A stretch of 62,147 bases of DNA from Beijerinckiaceae bacterium (GCA_903970475.1 CAJCIQ010000190.1:1-62147); one strand, 5' to 3'. Counted from the first letter of the stretch, positions 50,867-60,438 are shown. The notes: generated from the letters alone by a model not told the origin. A program made the numbers and translations.

Positions 50867-51772
50867 ATGATCCGCATTGAACACATAGGGATGACCTATG
50901 ACAAAGGTCGGGTGGTTGCCCTTCAGGACGTCAACCTGGAGGTCAATAAGGGAGAGATCTTTGGCTTAATAGGTCCGGATGGAGCTGGCAAAACCACTTT
51001 ATTCAGGATCCTAACCACCCTACTGCTCCCCGAGAAAGGTCAAGCCTGGGTAAATAATTACGATGTAGTTAAGGACTATAAAGCCATCCGCAACAGTGTA
51101 GGATACATGCCTGGAAAATTCAGTCTTTACCAGGACCTGACCATTGAGGAGAACCTGAATTTCTTTGCTACCGTATTTGGCACGACCATAGCCGAAAACT
51201 ATGACCTGATTAAGGACATTTATGTGCAGATCGAGCCCTTCAAGAACCGGAGGGCGGGAAAGTTATCCGGGGGCATGAAACAGAAACTGGCCTTATGCTG
51301 CGCCCTCATCCACAAACCCGACGTGCTTTTCCTGGATGAACCTACGACGGGCGTGGATGTGGTATCCAGAAAAGAATTTTGGGACATGCTCAAATCGCTA
51401 CGAAAAGAGGGGATTACCATTTTAGTATCCACCCCATATATGGATGAAGCCACCCTTTGCGACCGCATCGCCCTGATTCAGAAAGGCTCGATCTTATCGG
51501 TGGATACACCCGAGGGTATCGTCCATTCTTTCAGTGGCCAGCTTTATGCGGTACATGGCCAGGGGACTTATCACCTGTTACAGGCTACACGAGGGTACGA
51601 AGGCGTTGCCTCTTGTTTTGCCTTTGGCGATGCGCTGCACGCCACATTTAAACCGGGTGCCCAGGGCCCCGCCCTCCAGGCTTACCTCCAAAGCAAAGGC
51701 CATAGCGACGCGCGTGTGGACCCCATCAAACCCGGCATTGAAGATTGTTTCATTCAACTCCTCAACCAATGA
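50867..51772 (+). CDS. ABC exporter ATP-binding protein 1 (YbhF N-half-like)
   Basis: Walker A is GPDGAGKTTLF (Asp replacing the usual Asn, as in YbhF/YhiH), the ABC signature LSGGMKQKLAL and Walker B DVLFLDEPTTGVD are canonical. Residues about 225-301 form a C-terminal extension of the kind seen in DrrA-like exporters. In E. coli YbhF the two ATPase halves are one protein; here each half is a gene. Its last 4 bp overlap the start of the second ATPase gene. Confidence 0.93.
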   Translation: MIRIEHIGMTYDKGRVVALQDVNLEVNKGEIFGLIGPDGAGKTTLFRILTTLLLPEKGQAWVNNYDVVKDYKAIRNSVGYMPGKFSLYQDLTIEENLNFFATVFGTTIAENYDLIKDIYVQIEPFKNRRAGKLSGGMKQKLALCCALIHKPDVLFLDEPTTGVDVVSRKEFWDMLKSLRKEGITILVSTPYMDEATLCDRIALIQKGSILSVDTPEGIVHSFSGQLYAVHGQGTYHLLQATRGYEGVASCFAFGDALHATFKPGAQGPALQAYLQSKGHSDARVDPIKPGIEDCFIQLLNQ

Positions 51773-52515
51773 ACACGGAAGCCGTCATCGTCACCGATAA
51801 ATTAACCAAACGCTTTGGCCCTTTCATTGCCTGCAATGAACTGACCTTCCAGGTGGATAAAGGAGAAATCTTCGGCTTCCTTGGGGCCAACGGCGCAGGA
51901 AAGACAACCGCCATGCGCATGCTTTGCGGGCTCCTGAACCCAAGCTCCGGTAAAGCCACCGTAGCAGGATTCGACGTTTATACCCAAGCCAACAGGATCA
52001 AACAGCGTATCGGGTACATGAGCCAGCGTTTTTCTTTATATGATGACCTCACGGTCTCGGAAAACATACGCTTCTTCGGCGGCATCTATGGTATGAGCAT
52101 TTCTGATATCAAGAAAAAAACAAGCGCCTTACTTTCAGAACTTCAACTGGAAAAAGAAGCCAAAACACTCGTCAGGGATATTCCTCCTGGCTGGAAACAA
52201 AAGCTGGCCTTTTCCGTCTCCATCGTACACGGACCAGATATTGTTTTTCTCGATGAGCCAACCGGTGGCGTGGATCCCGTAACCCGCCGCCAGTTCTGGG
52301 ACCTGATCTATGAGGCCGCCGACAAAGGGGTAACGGTGTTTGTAACGACCCACTACATGGACGAAGCAGAATACTGCAACCGGGTGAGCATCATGGTAGA
52401 TGGCGTCATCGCAGACTTGGATGCGCCGGCTCGCCTTAAAACCAAATACCAGGTCTCCAGCATGGAAGAAGTTTTCTATGCGCTGGCCAGGAATGCCGTA
52501 AGAAAAGCAGATTGA
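51769..52515 (+). CDS. ABC exporter ATP-binding protein 2 (YbhF C-half-like)
   Basis: Walker A is GANGAGKTTAMRM and Walker B is DIVFLDEPTGGVD, but the signature loop reads IPPGWKQKLAF instead of LSGGQ, as in the second half of YbhF as I remember it. The pair with the previous gene is therefore asymmetric, with one site likely less active. At 248 residues there is no extension. The ATG at 51769 overlaps the previous stop by 4 bp. The first permease gene starts 3 bp after its stop. Confidence 0.92.
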   Translation: MNTEAVIVTDKLTKRFGPFIACNELTFQVDKGEIFGFLGANGAGKTTAMRMLCGLLNPSSGKATVAGFDVYTQANRIKQRIGYMSQRFSLYDDLTVSENIRFFGGIYGMSISDIKKKTSALLSELQLEKEAKTLVRDIPPGWKQKLAFSVSIVHGPDIVFLDEPTGGVDPVTRRQFWDLIYEAADKGVTVFVTTHYMDEAEYCNRVSIMVDGVIADLDAPARLKTKYQVSSMEEVFYALARNAVRKAD

Positions 52516-52518
52516 TGT

Positions 52519-53625
52519 ATGAAACAACTACTCGTTTTCATTCGCAAAGAATTCCTTCACGTCTTCCGGGACAGGAAAACACTGCTCATGCTCTTTGGGC
52601 TACCCATAGCACAGATCGTGCTGTTCGGTTTTGCCTTGTCCAACGAGGTGAAGGACTCTAAAATAGCCGTGGTAGACTATTCCAAGGACATCATGACCAG
52701 GCAGATCATCAACAAGGTGGGCGCCAATCCCTATTTCGAGATCGAAAGCAACCTAAAAAGCGCTACCGATATCGATGCCGCATTCCGAAAAGGCAATATC
52801 AAAGTCGCCCTGGTATTCCCCGATAACTTTTCCACGGACCTGATCCATACCGGCACGGCAACCGTACAAGTCATTGCAGACGGCTCCGATCCCAACCTGG
52901 CTACCACGGTAACCAATTACATAAGTACCGTTATTGCCGATTATACGGCAAGCCTCAGCCTCCAGGAAGGACATCCTGTCCAGGTCCAACCGGAAATCCA
53001 AATGCTCTATAACCCGGACTTGAGGGGAGCACCGAACTTCATACCCGGAGTCATGGCCCTGGTGCTGATGCTGGTATGTACCATGATGACCTCCGTGTCC
53101 ATAGTAAGGGAAAAAGAGCTGGGCACCATGGAAATACTACTCGTATCTCCTTTCAACACGACCTATATTATCCTTTCCAAACTCGCGCCCAATCTATTGA
53201 TCTCCTTGGTCAACCTCTTTATCATCCTTGTCCTCAGCGACCTTTTCCTGGACCTTCCGGTAAAGGGCTCCATAGTACTGCTCGTGTTTTGCAGCATTTT
53301 GTTTATCCTCACCTGCCTATCGATAGGGCTGCTCCTGAGCATCAGCGCCAAGACCCAACAGGCGGCCATGATGGGTTCCCTGATGGGCATGATGTTGCCG
53401 ACCATGCTGCTGACGGGATTTTTGTTTCCCATTGAAAACATGCCCCTGCCCCTGAGGTTACTCTCTAACCTGGTGCCTTCCCGCTGGTATTTCATCATTG
53501 TCAAGCAGGTCATGCTTAAGGGTCTGGGAATAGGTGCGGTATGGAAAGAAACATTGATCCTGGCCGTTATGGCTTTTGGGTTATTTGCCATCAGTTTGCG
53601 GAACTTTAAAATCAGACTGCAATGA
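52519..53625 (+). CDS. ABC-2 type permease 1 (YbhS/R-like)
   Basis: An N-terminal helix (MLFGLPIAQIVLFGFALSN) with the KEFLHVFRDRKTL elbow, a large extracellular domain (about 45-170), and five or six membrane helices at the C-terminus including REKELGTMEILLVSPF, the ABC-2 coupling segment. This is the LptB-independent ABC2 family that forms heterodimers. It works with the next gene, whose start overlaps its stop by 4 bp. Confidence 0.92.
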   Translation: MKQLLVFIRKEFLHVFRDRKTLLMLFGLPIAQIVLFGFALSNEVKDSKIAVVDYSKDIMTRQIINKVGANPYFEIESNLKSATDIDAAFRKGNIKVALVFPDNFSTDLIHTGTATVQVIADGSDPNLATTVTNYISTVIADYTASLSLQEGHPVQVQPEIQMLYNPDLRGAPNFIPGVMALVLMLVCTMMTSVSIVREKELGTMEILLVSPFNTTYIILSKLAPNLLISLVNLFIILVLSDLFLDLPVKGSIVLLVFCSILFILTCLSIGLLLSISAKTQQAAMMGSLMGMMLPTMLLTGFLFPIENMPLPLRLLSNLVPSRWYFIIVKQVMLKGLGIGAVWKETLILAVMAFGLFAISLRNFKIRLQ

Positions 53626-54740
53626 GGACTTTATTTTTTCTGTTGGAAAAAGAATTCAGGCAACTGCTGCGCAACCGCCAGTTGATCAGGATACTGTTCA
53701 TTGCACCCATGATCCAGTTGATCCTCCTTCCACTGGCGGCAGACTATTCTGTTAAAAATGTCAATATCGCCGTGTTGGATCAGGATCATTCACCTACTTC
53801 CACCAAGATGATCGAAAAGATCAAAAGCTCCGGTCGTTTCAGACTTACTGGCTATGCAGACACCTACAAACAGGCGCTGGCCATGGTGGAACAGGATAAA
53901 GCAGACCTGGTCCTGCAAATTCCCCTTCACTTCGAACGGGATATGACAAGGGAAAATGTGGGCAAGCTTTATATAGCCATCAACGCCATAGAAGGCACCA
54001 AAGCAAACCTGGGGGGCGCTTATTTAAGCAGTATACTCAATGATTTCAATGAAGATATAGTTACAGAATCAGGGCCCATTAACCCCAGTCCCAATGCACC
54101 GCAGATTACAGTGGTGTCTTCCAATTGGTATAACCCACATTTGAACTACAACCTCTATATGGTCCCTGCCATCCTGGTGACCTTGCTCACCTCTATAGCC
54201 TCCATGCAAAGCGCCTTCAACATCGTGCAGGAAAAAGAAAAGGGTACCATAGAACAAATCAACGTTACCCCTATCCGGAAATATATTTTTATCCTGGGCA
54301 AACTCATTCCATTCCTGGTCTTGGGGCTGCTCCTGTTTTCCATGGGCCTGGTCATTGCCAGGGCATTTTACGGCATTATCCCCTTAGGCAGTTTGTGGGT
54401 ATTGTATGGGTCGGCGACGGTGTTTTTATTTTCCATGCTCGGCCTGGGTCTGCTCCTGGCCACCTATTCGGCTACCCAGCAACAGGCCATGTCCCTGGCT
54501 TTTTTCTTCATCAATATATTCAACCTGTTGAGTGGTGTCTTTACGGCCGTGGACAGCATGCCCAACTGGGCCAAAACACTGGTGGAAACCTTTCCTACCA
54601 GCCACTTCATTAAAATCATGCGTAGCGTAGTATTGAAAGGAAGCGACTTTCACGATACAGCATATCACCTTGGGGCCATGGCCCTGATCGGGTTGGTGCT
54701 CAACACCTGGGCCGTGCTGAACTACCGGAAAACAGCTTAG
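53622..54740 (+). CDS. ABC-2 type permease 2 (YbhR/S-like)
   Basis: The partner of the previous permease, with the same plan: KEFRQLLRNRQLIRILF elbow, first helix LLPLAADYS, extracellular domain, and QEKEKGTIEQINVTPI as coupling segment. The two permeases are similar in plan but clearly different in sequence, so a heterodimer is likely. It is the last gene of the operon. A long inverted repeat begins on its final base. Confidence 0.92.
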   Translation: MRTLFFLLEKEFRQLLRNRQLIRILFIAPMIQLILLPLAADYSVKNVNIAVLDQDHSPTSTKMIEKIKSSGRFRLTGYADTYKQALAMVEQDKADLVLQIPLHFERDMTRENVGKLYIAINAIEGTKANLGGAYLSSILNDFNEDIVTESGPINPSPNAPQITVVSSNWYNPHLNYNLYMVPAILVTLLTSIASMQSAFNIVQEKEKGTIEQINVTPIRKYIFILGKLIPFLVLGLLLFSMGLVIARAFYGIIPLGSLWVLYGSATVFLFSMLGLGLLLATYSATQQQAMSLAFFFINIFNLLSGVFTAVDSMPNWAKTLVETFPTSHFIKIMRSVVLKGSDFHDTAYHLGAMALIGLVLNTWAVLNYRKTA

Positions 54741-54853
54741 TTGCCTACCACTGGGACGCCTGCAACCGGAAGCTAGCCGGACCGCTGGACCAATTTTCAC
54801 CTGGCTTTATTCCCCAGGTGAAAATTGCTGTCCTGTGGTCCGGGTGAGGCAAC
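54740..54853. repeat. Long inverted repeat between convergent operons (bidirectional terminator candidate)
   Basis: The core is a perfect 14-bp stem, CAATTTTCACCTGG (54791-54804) and CCAGGTGAAAATTG (54814-54827), with a 9-nt loop. Outside it, CCGGACC (54777-54783) matches GGTCCGG (54837-54843), and the far ends GTTGCCT (54740-54746) and AGGCAAC (54847-54853) pair as well. The element lies exactly between the ABC exporter and the convergent GH89 gene. T-runs are short, so it may terminate both transcripts by structure, or be a small palindromic mobile repeat. Confidence 0.55.
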
Positions 54854-54862
54854 CGTGAGGCG

Positions 54863-57800
54863 TTAAGGCTTAGTGGCCGGCGTGGACCCCAGCCAATGAT
54901 TATCCCTGAGCCAGTCCGCCATGCGCGCCGGCCAACCTTGGATGGAATATAAATCGGAGCGATACCCCATGTTGAATCCATGCGCGCCCTTGGCATATAA
55001 ATGTGCTTCAACGGGGACCTTGGCCGCCCTGTAGGCCGCTAGCAAGCGCACAATTGAACCAGAGCAACAAGTATCATCATCGGCTGCCACCAAAAAGGAA
55101 GGGGGTGCATCCGCCGGCACTGCGTCTGGTATACCTAACGGTCCAGGATATACGAGCATTTGGAAATTGGGTTTGGCGCTTTGCCTATCGATCGGATCTG
55201 AAGCCGACTGATCTTCTGAGCCGGAACCATAAGCCACCAGGGCAGCGACTTCACCGCCGGCAGAGAAGCCCAATATACCCAAACGGTTGGGGTCTATGCC
55301 AAAGGTGGAAGCCTGGGAACGGATCAAACGCATAGCCCGGAAAACATCTGCCTTCACGTCTTTTTGCATGGTATAAATGGAGTCCTCCCTGAATAAACGG
55401 TATTTCAGCACAAAGGCGCTAATGCCCAAACTATTCAAAAACAAAGCCGCATCCCTGCCTTCTGCATTATATACCAATAACCGATGTCCACCTCCTGGAC
55501 AAATCAAAACGGCGGCGCCATTAGCCTTATCCTTCGGCGCCAGATAGGCCGTGATGGAAGGATTATGTATGTTTTTTACCCAATAATCCTGAGCCTGTTC
55601 GGGTTGATCTTTCAGTTGTTCAAAACCTGGCGCCCCATTCGGCCATAAGGAAATCTGGTGAGGGCTTCCATTGGTCCAGGCATCCATATACTTGTGGTAG
55701 AGTTCAACAGAAATAGCCACCGGATCACCAACGGGTTGATCCGTATAAGCCTCGTGCCCATTGACCCAAGCCCATTCCCAATCCCGAATGCGGATGCCGA
55801 AGGCTTTTTCATCCATGGTTTTATGTTGCTCCAAACTATCGACCACCTCTGCAAAGAATTTTGCCCAACGAGGTTTGTAATAGCCATTGATCAGACCAGA
55901 CCATTGTTTGCAGGCATATTCTGTCAAGGGGGAGTTTTTATCTCCCCAAAGAGTAATGAGGTCTCTGGCATTCTTCTCATACAAGTCGGATTCTTCCGGA
56001 TTAGTACCCCAGGACCTGGCTGAGTTTAACCACTTACCCAACAAAAAATCCTTTCTGGTACCCAGTAGCCGGTCCATATCACCTAGCAATTCCAGGAACA
56101 ACTGGCTCCTGTACCTGAACAAGGTCACATCCTTTTGCTGGTAGGCCTGAGCGCAGGACTGCTGCAAGGAATCCGCATACTCGCTCAACACCTGACGGGT
56201 CAGATCCACCAGGTCATATTGATAGCCATCGCTACCCTTTAAGGATGGTGCAGATTGAACAAGGTCCGTCCAGGCCTGCCTGAGCTGCCAGGATGGATAA
56301 GACACGCCTCCGGTTTGGGTCCAGTCGGTTGAATTTTGAAAGGTGGGCCGGCCAGAGATGATGGATTCGGGTGCATCCGTTAGGCTGGGCCCAGGATTAT
56401 ACACGGTACTTTTAAGATTAGCCCATGCCTGCTGCGCTCCCGAATCGGCCTTACCATAGCGCCTGAAGGAATAATCCTTCAACCAGGACGTCAGGTCAAT
56501 GGAATCCGTCCTCCAGGTATTATCCAGCATCAACTCGTACAAAGCAGGATTTTGTTCAATGCCTTCCGGCGTCAGGCCAATACCGGTCATATCGCCCGCG
56601 TGTGCGTCGTGCAGTGCCGCTGCGGGAGCAGTAGCTATCGTTTGCATGCGCCCAAACATGCCGATATTACCACCGAAGTTGTGCAACATACACCAGATCC
56701 AGGGTTTGCCATAGAAACCCTGGGTTTTGTTCCAATCCGGATTGGTCTCTGCCCATAGATCCAGGATAATCATATGGTCATTGGGGACGGCATTCAGCAA
56801 GGCTTTGATTTGGGTAGGCTTCCAAAACCAGGAACCATTTACAAACAACCACCCTTGCATCACCCAGGTAGATTTGGGGTCTATGCTTGCCATCGCCCTG
56901 TACACCTTTTTGCTGACCTCGCTTAGGAAAGAAGAGTCGTTACTCGGTGGGGTATTTTCATTGAACGTATCGGCAGAGTAAAGATGGTCTGTGCCGTATG
57001 TTTTGATCTCCTCCTTAATAAAGCGGCTTCCGATTTCGGTAAACATAGGATCGTTAGGATCCAGAATATACACGTCTGAGAAACCAGTCCCCCAATTGGT
57101 CTTGCGTAATTTGGCATTCGGGAAACGCGTTTTGAAGGCAGGCGGTACGTGGCCGGTGAAGGCAGGGAGTACAGGCGTCATACCCAATTCCCTTTCCCTG
57201 GAAAGAATCTGATGTTGAAGGGCTTCGTGGTCCTGCATCCAGCGCTGGGGCAAAGGGCCGCCCCATCCATCGAGGTTTCCCATCCAGAACCAATTGAAAT
57301 AAGCGGGGCCGCTGAAGAAGCCCTTGAGGTCATCGTCTGTAAAACCCAGGCTTTTGTACACTCTGTCCCAGATTACATTTTGTCCGGTCAAAGCCAGGGG
57401 CATGTTGATGCCATTGAGGGCCATCCAATCAATTTCCCATTGCCACCTATCCCAGTTCCACCAACTCATGGAATAATTGAAGGTGCAGTAATTGAGGTAG
57501 TACCTATAATTATAGGGTGTTTCTTTACGGACCTTAGTCTCCGGCAGAGGCAAGACAGCAGGCAGATTCAAATTCGTACCATTCCAGCCAATATCACTAT
57601 GCGTATAATTTTTCAGGTAATAATTCAGGGCAGAAGCTATGGCAACACCCGTCGATCCCCGTAGCATGATTTTATGCCCTACCGTCTCCAGTTCGAATAC
57701 ATCCTTACCTCCAGACTTGGGAATAAACCCAATTTCGAAATCGGAAGCGTGCCCAGGAATTAACCTACCCATCAGATCCCGAACCGCTTTAATCTGAATG

Positions 57801-57964
57801 TCCCGGTGCGCAGCTTCTTCTTTGGGCGAATAAACATTCTCCTCCTGGGTCTTTCCGGTCGAAGATCGATGGGTTAAGTGTTGGGTCTGGCCATTGACTG
57901 TCTGAAGAGATAGGCAAAGCAATCCAATAATAGCAGCAGGCTTAATCAGTTTCATAAAACTCAT
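54863..57964 (-). CDS. Alpha-N-acetylglucosaminidase (GH89) fused to a C-terminal esterase domain
   Basis: Residues about 30-770 are a GH89 enzyme: NYYLKNYTHSDIGWNGTNL, WWNWDRWQWEIDWMALNGIN, and the two catalytic glutamates E336 in DTFNENTPP and E465 in LTPEGIEQN. Their 129-residue spacing matches human NAGLU (E316, E446). Residues about 785-1033 are a complete alpha/beta hydrolase: CPGGGHR, nucleophile S899 in GFSAGG, D960 in VAADDDT and H993 in KGAHGF, similar to the BD-FAE/acetylxylan-esterase-like group. A signal peptide (ending VNGQ) sends it to the envelope. It could deacylate and then trim N-acetylglucosamine from glycans. It is 1033 residues against about 720 for a single GH89. Confidence 0.88.
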   Translation of the reverse strand: MSFMKLIKPAAIIGLLCLSLQTVNGQTQHLTHRSSTGKTQEENVYSPKEEAAHRDIQIKAVRDLMGRLIPGHASDFEIGFIPKSGGKDVFELETVGHKIMLRGSTGVAIASALNYYLKNYTHSDIGWNGTNLNLPAVLPLPETKVRKETPYNYRYYLNYCTFNYSMSWWNWDRWQWEIDWMALNGINMPLALTGQNVIWDRVYKSLGFTDDDLKGFFSGPAYFNWFWMGNLDGWGGPLPQRWMQDHEALQHQILSRERELGMTPVLPAFTGHVPPAFKTRFPNAKLRKTNWGTGFSDVYILDPNDPMFTEIGSRFIKEEIKTYGTDHLYSADTFNENTPPSNDSSFLSEVSKKVYRAMASIDPKSTWVMQGWLFVNGSWFWKPTQIKALLNAVPNDHMIILDLWAETNPDWNKTQGFYGKPWIWCMLHNFGGNIGMFGRMQTIATAPAAALHDAHAGDMTGIGLTPEGIEQNPALYELMLDNTWRTDSIDLTSWLKDYSFRRYGKADSGAQQAWANLKSTVYNPGPSLTDAPESIISGRPTFQNSTDWTQTGGVSYPSWQLRQAWTDLVQSAPSLKGSDGYQYDLVDLTRQVLSEYADSLQQSCAQAYQQKDVTLFRYRSQLFLELLGDMDRLLGTRKDFLLGKWLNSARSWGTNPEESDLYEKNARDLITLWGDKNSPLTEYACKQWSGLINGYYKPRWAKFFAEVVDSLEQHKTMDEKAFGIRIRDWEWAWVNGHEAYTDQPVGDPVAISVELYHKYMDAWTNGSPHQISLWPNGAPGFEQLKDQPEQAQDYWVKNIHNPSITAYLAPKDKANGAAVLICPGGGHRLLVYNAEGRDAALFLNSLGISAFVLKYRLFREDSIYTMQKDVKADVFRAMRLIRSQASTFGIDPNRLGILGFSAGGEVAALVAYGSGSEDQSASDPIDRQSAKPNFQMLVYPGPLGIPDAVPADAPPSFLVAADDDTCCSGSIVRLLAAYRAAKVPVEAHLYAKGAHGFNMGYRSDLYSIQGWPARMADWLRDNHWLGSTPATKP

Positions 57965-58049
57965 GGGTATGTCATAAAATTAGAACATAGGTGCTGAACC
58001 TCAATACTTTTTTGTGCTATCGATTGCTCATGCTTATTTTTACGACTTC

Positions 58050-59387
58050 ATGTCTTCAGAAGCTTCACCTAATAGCAACCAACTACTGAGGTCTCTTTCC
58101 CTTCCCCAGGGAACTGCCATTAACGTCATTGATATGGTAGGCATTGGACCCTTCGTTATCGTTTCCCAAGTAGTTGCAGCCCTTCAAGGACCAGCCTGTA
58201 TACTGGCCTGGTTACTGGGTGCACTACTGGCCTACTCCGATGGTATGGTATGGTCTGAGTTGGGCGCCAAGTGGCCCGAAGCAGGAGGCAGCTATGTATT
58301 CCTTTCCAAACTATTTGGAAGGGGATTCTGGGGAAGGCTCATGTCCTTTTTATTCGTCTGGCAAACCTTGATTCAGGCTCCCCTGACCATGGCTTCAGCT
58401 TCCATCGGTTTTTCCCAATACCTGCATTACCTGATACCGCATTTAAATACGGTATGGCAGAAAACAGTTTCCGCTTCCCTGATCGTGCTGGTCGTTATCG
58501 TACTGTATAGAAATATAAAGACCATTGGAAAGATCTCCATGGCTTTAGGCCTGATCACCATAGGAACAATCTGCTGGATCATATTCTCCGGCATTCCTCA
58601 TTTCAATGCGGCTCAGGCCTTCCATTGGGATTTCTCTTCTTTTCCCTCCACCACCTTACTCTATCTGGCCATAGGTCATGGAACGTTGAAAACAGTGTAT
58701 TCCTACCTGGGCTACTACAATGTGGTTCAACTGGGCGGAGAAATAAAACACCCCGAAACAAACATACCCCGTAGCGTATTCATCTCCATCACCATCATTG
58801 CCATCTTGTATTTATGCATGCAACTGGCCTTGCTGGGAAACCTCCCCTGGAGGACCATAGCTGGATCTGATTTTGTCATCAGCACTTATATCGAGAAGAT
58901 ATACAATGCAAAAGTTGCCAGCTTCGCCACAGGTTTAATCCTGCTGATCGCCTCCTCTTCTTTGTTTGCCCTTACCCTGGGTTATTCCAGGGTGCCCTAT
59001 GCGGCAGCCAAAAACGGAGACTTCTTTCCCATCTTTGGCAAGGTACATCCGAAGCACCGGTTCCCGCATGTTTCCTTATTGGTATTAGGCGTATTGGCTT
59101 TTGTATTCAGCCTGCTGTTCCGGATGGAAAAGGTGATCACCGCCATCATCACGATGCGGATCCTGATCCAATTTTTGGGGCAATCCACCGGGCTTCTTCT
59201 TTGGCATATCCGCAAACCCAAGGACGAACGCCCGTATAGGATGCCTTTCTTTCCCTGGCCTGCCATCCTATCCATGCTGATCTGGCTATTTATCTTTTTA
59301 ACAAGCCCACCCTTGTTCATAGCCTTTGCCATCGGCATCATAGGTGTAGGGGTCATTTTATACTTTGTTAAAGAACATTTGCTTTAA
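58050..59387 (+). CDS. APC-superfamily amino acid permease
   Basis: About twelve hydrophobic helices; the start has GTAINVIDMVGIGPFVIVSQ, the unwound G-x-G segment of helix 1 that binds the amino group, and PEAGGSYVFLSKLFG plus YYNVVQLGGEIKHPETNIPRS, both hallmarks of APC amino acid transporters. A near-perfect minus-7 box precedes the ATG at 58050, so I choose it over 58014. The substrate is not known. It is divergent from the GH89 gene. Confidence 0.88.
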   Translation: MSSEASPNSNQLLRSLSLPQGTAINVIDMVGIGPFVIVSQVVAALQGPACILAWLLGALLAYSDGMVWSELGAKWPEAGGSYVFLSKLFGRGFWGRLMSFLFVWQTLIQAPLTMASASIGFSQYLHYLIPHLNTVWQKTVSASLIVLVVIVLYRNIKTIGKISMALGLITIGTICWIIFSGIPHFNAAQAFHWDFSSFPSTTLLYLAIGHGTLKTVYSYLGYYNVVQLGGEIKHPETNIPRSVFISITIIAILYLCMQLALLGNLPWRTIAGSDFVISTYIEKIYNAKVASFATGLILLIASSSLFALTLGYSRVPYAAAKNGDFFPIFGKVHPKHRFPHVSLLVLGVLAFVFSLLFRMEKVITAIITMRILIQFLGQSTGLLLWHIRKPKDERPYRMPFFPWPAILSMLIWLFIFLTSPPLFIAFAIGIIGVGVILYFVKEHLL

Positions 59388-59476
59388 CAGACTTTAACGC
59401 CAGGCGCTGAAACTTTTTATTTGCTGCAACGTCCAATCATAGAAGAAAGCATTTGTACATCTTAAAATCAATTGTT

Positions 59477-59602
59477 ATGTACACTTCTATGATGATTACA
59501 GACGTGGCCACAGGCATTGCCACAGCGGTGGGGATTATTTGTTTTGTGGCCTATCAGGTTGTCCGTTTTAACAAACACTTAAAAGACAATATGCAGGCTT
59601 AA
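59477..59602 (+). CDS. Small single-helix membrane protein (41 aa)
   Basis: ATG at 59477 opens MYTSMMITDVATGIATAVGI, continuing through a hydrophobic helix IICFVAYQVV and a basic end RFNKHLKD, to a TAA at 59600-59602. The plan (short polar start, one helix, positive inside end) is typical of small membrane peptides. It ends 4 bp inside the convergent CvfB gene. It has no recognisable family. Codon choice and clean boundaries support it, but this is a short frame. Confidence 0.5.
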   Translation: MYTSMMITDVATGIATAVGIICFVAYQVVRFNKHLKDNMQA

Positions 59603-60438
59603 TCGCCGCTTCCCACCAATTGAATTCCGGTTTTCGTGAAGACAATCTTCTGTTGCCGGTATAAAGACCCCGTAGTCATCTTGAAGGTTTTTTTGCTCAT
59701 ACCAAAGACCTTATAGATTTCTTCGGGGTCTGACTTATCATGGTAAGGCAAATAGCCACCATTTTCTTCCAGCATCCGGACAATACGATCTGCTTCTCCT
59801 TCTACTTTACCATACCCTCTTTTTCCAGCTACCACGTCTAACTTTCCATCTTCCCTGATCGTACGTATAAATCCGGTTAATTTATCTCCGGGTTTAAGCT
59901 CCTGAAATACTTCATTTTCATACAATACGCCTGTATGAAGGCCATTGACGATGACTACCCAACCAAAATCACTCCGACGGTAAACCGTCAGGGATACTTC
60001 CTGATTTTCTTCCACGGTCAAAGGGTCATTGCTCAGGTAGGAATCTAAGCGTTCGGTAGCCGCTACCCTGCCTGTTTGCTTATCCACATAGAGTTTCACC
60101 AGGTATTCGCCCCCCTTGCGCATGAAGCTGCTCTGTTGGGACTTTGGCACAAACAGATCCTTCATCAGGCCCCAATCCAAAAAAGCGCCATGGCTGCTGG
60201 TATCTACCACCGTCATCAGGGCAATATCCCCTACCTGGGCCTTGGGCTCCAGGGTAGTGGCAATTAAACGGTCATCCGAATCGTGATAAATAAACACCTT
60301 GAGTTCGTCCCCCGTCTTGGTGCCTTCCGGCACCCAGCGATTGGGTAACAAAATGCCCTCTCCCCCATCTTCCAGGTATATGCCAGGTTGAGCCTTTCTA
60401 ATCACCTTCAGTGTATTGTATCTTCCTACGTCAATCAT
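59599..60438 (-). CDS. S1-like RNA-binding protein (CvfB/YitL family)
   Basis: The protein is 279 residues with three OB-fold S1-like domains (LKVIRKAQPGIYLED, ALMTVVDTSSHGAFLDWGLMK and GFIRTIREDGKLDV) and a C-terminal winged helix (DPEEIYKVFGMSKKTFKMT). CvfB proteins bind nucleic acids and affect virulence regulation in Gram-positive bacteria; homologues occur widely in Bacteroidota. Its ATG at 60438 overlaps the stop of the upstream dehydrogenase gene (TAATG), so the two are translated together. Confidence 0.9.
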   Translation of the reverse strand: MIDVGRYNTLKVIRKAQPGIYLEDGGEGILLPNRWVPEGTKTGDELKVFIYHDSDDRLIATTLEPKAQVGDIALMTVVDTSSHGAFLDWGLMKDLFVPKSQQSSFMRKGGEYLVKLYVDKQTGRVAATERLDSYLSNDPLTVEENQEVSLTVYRRSDFGWVVIVNGLHTGVLYENEVFQELKPGDKLTGFIRTIREDGKLDVVAGKRGYGKVEGEADRIVRMLEENGGYLPYHDKSDPEEIYKVFGMSKKTFKMTTGSLYRQQKIVFTKTGIQLVGSGD

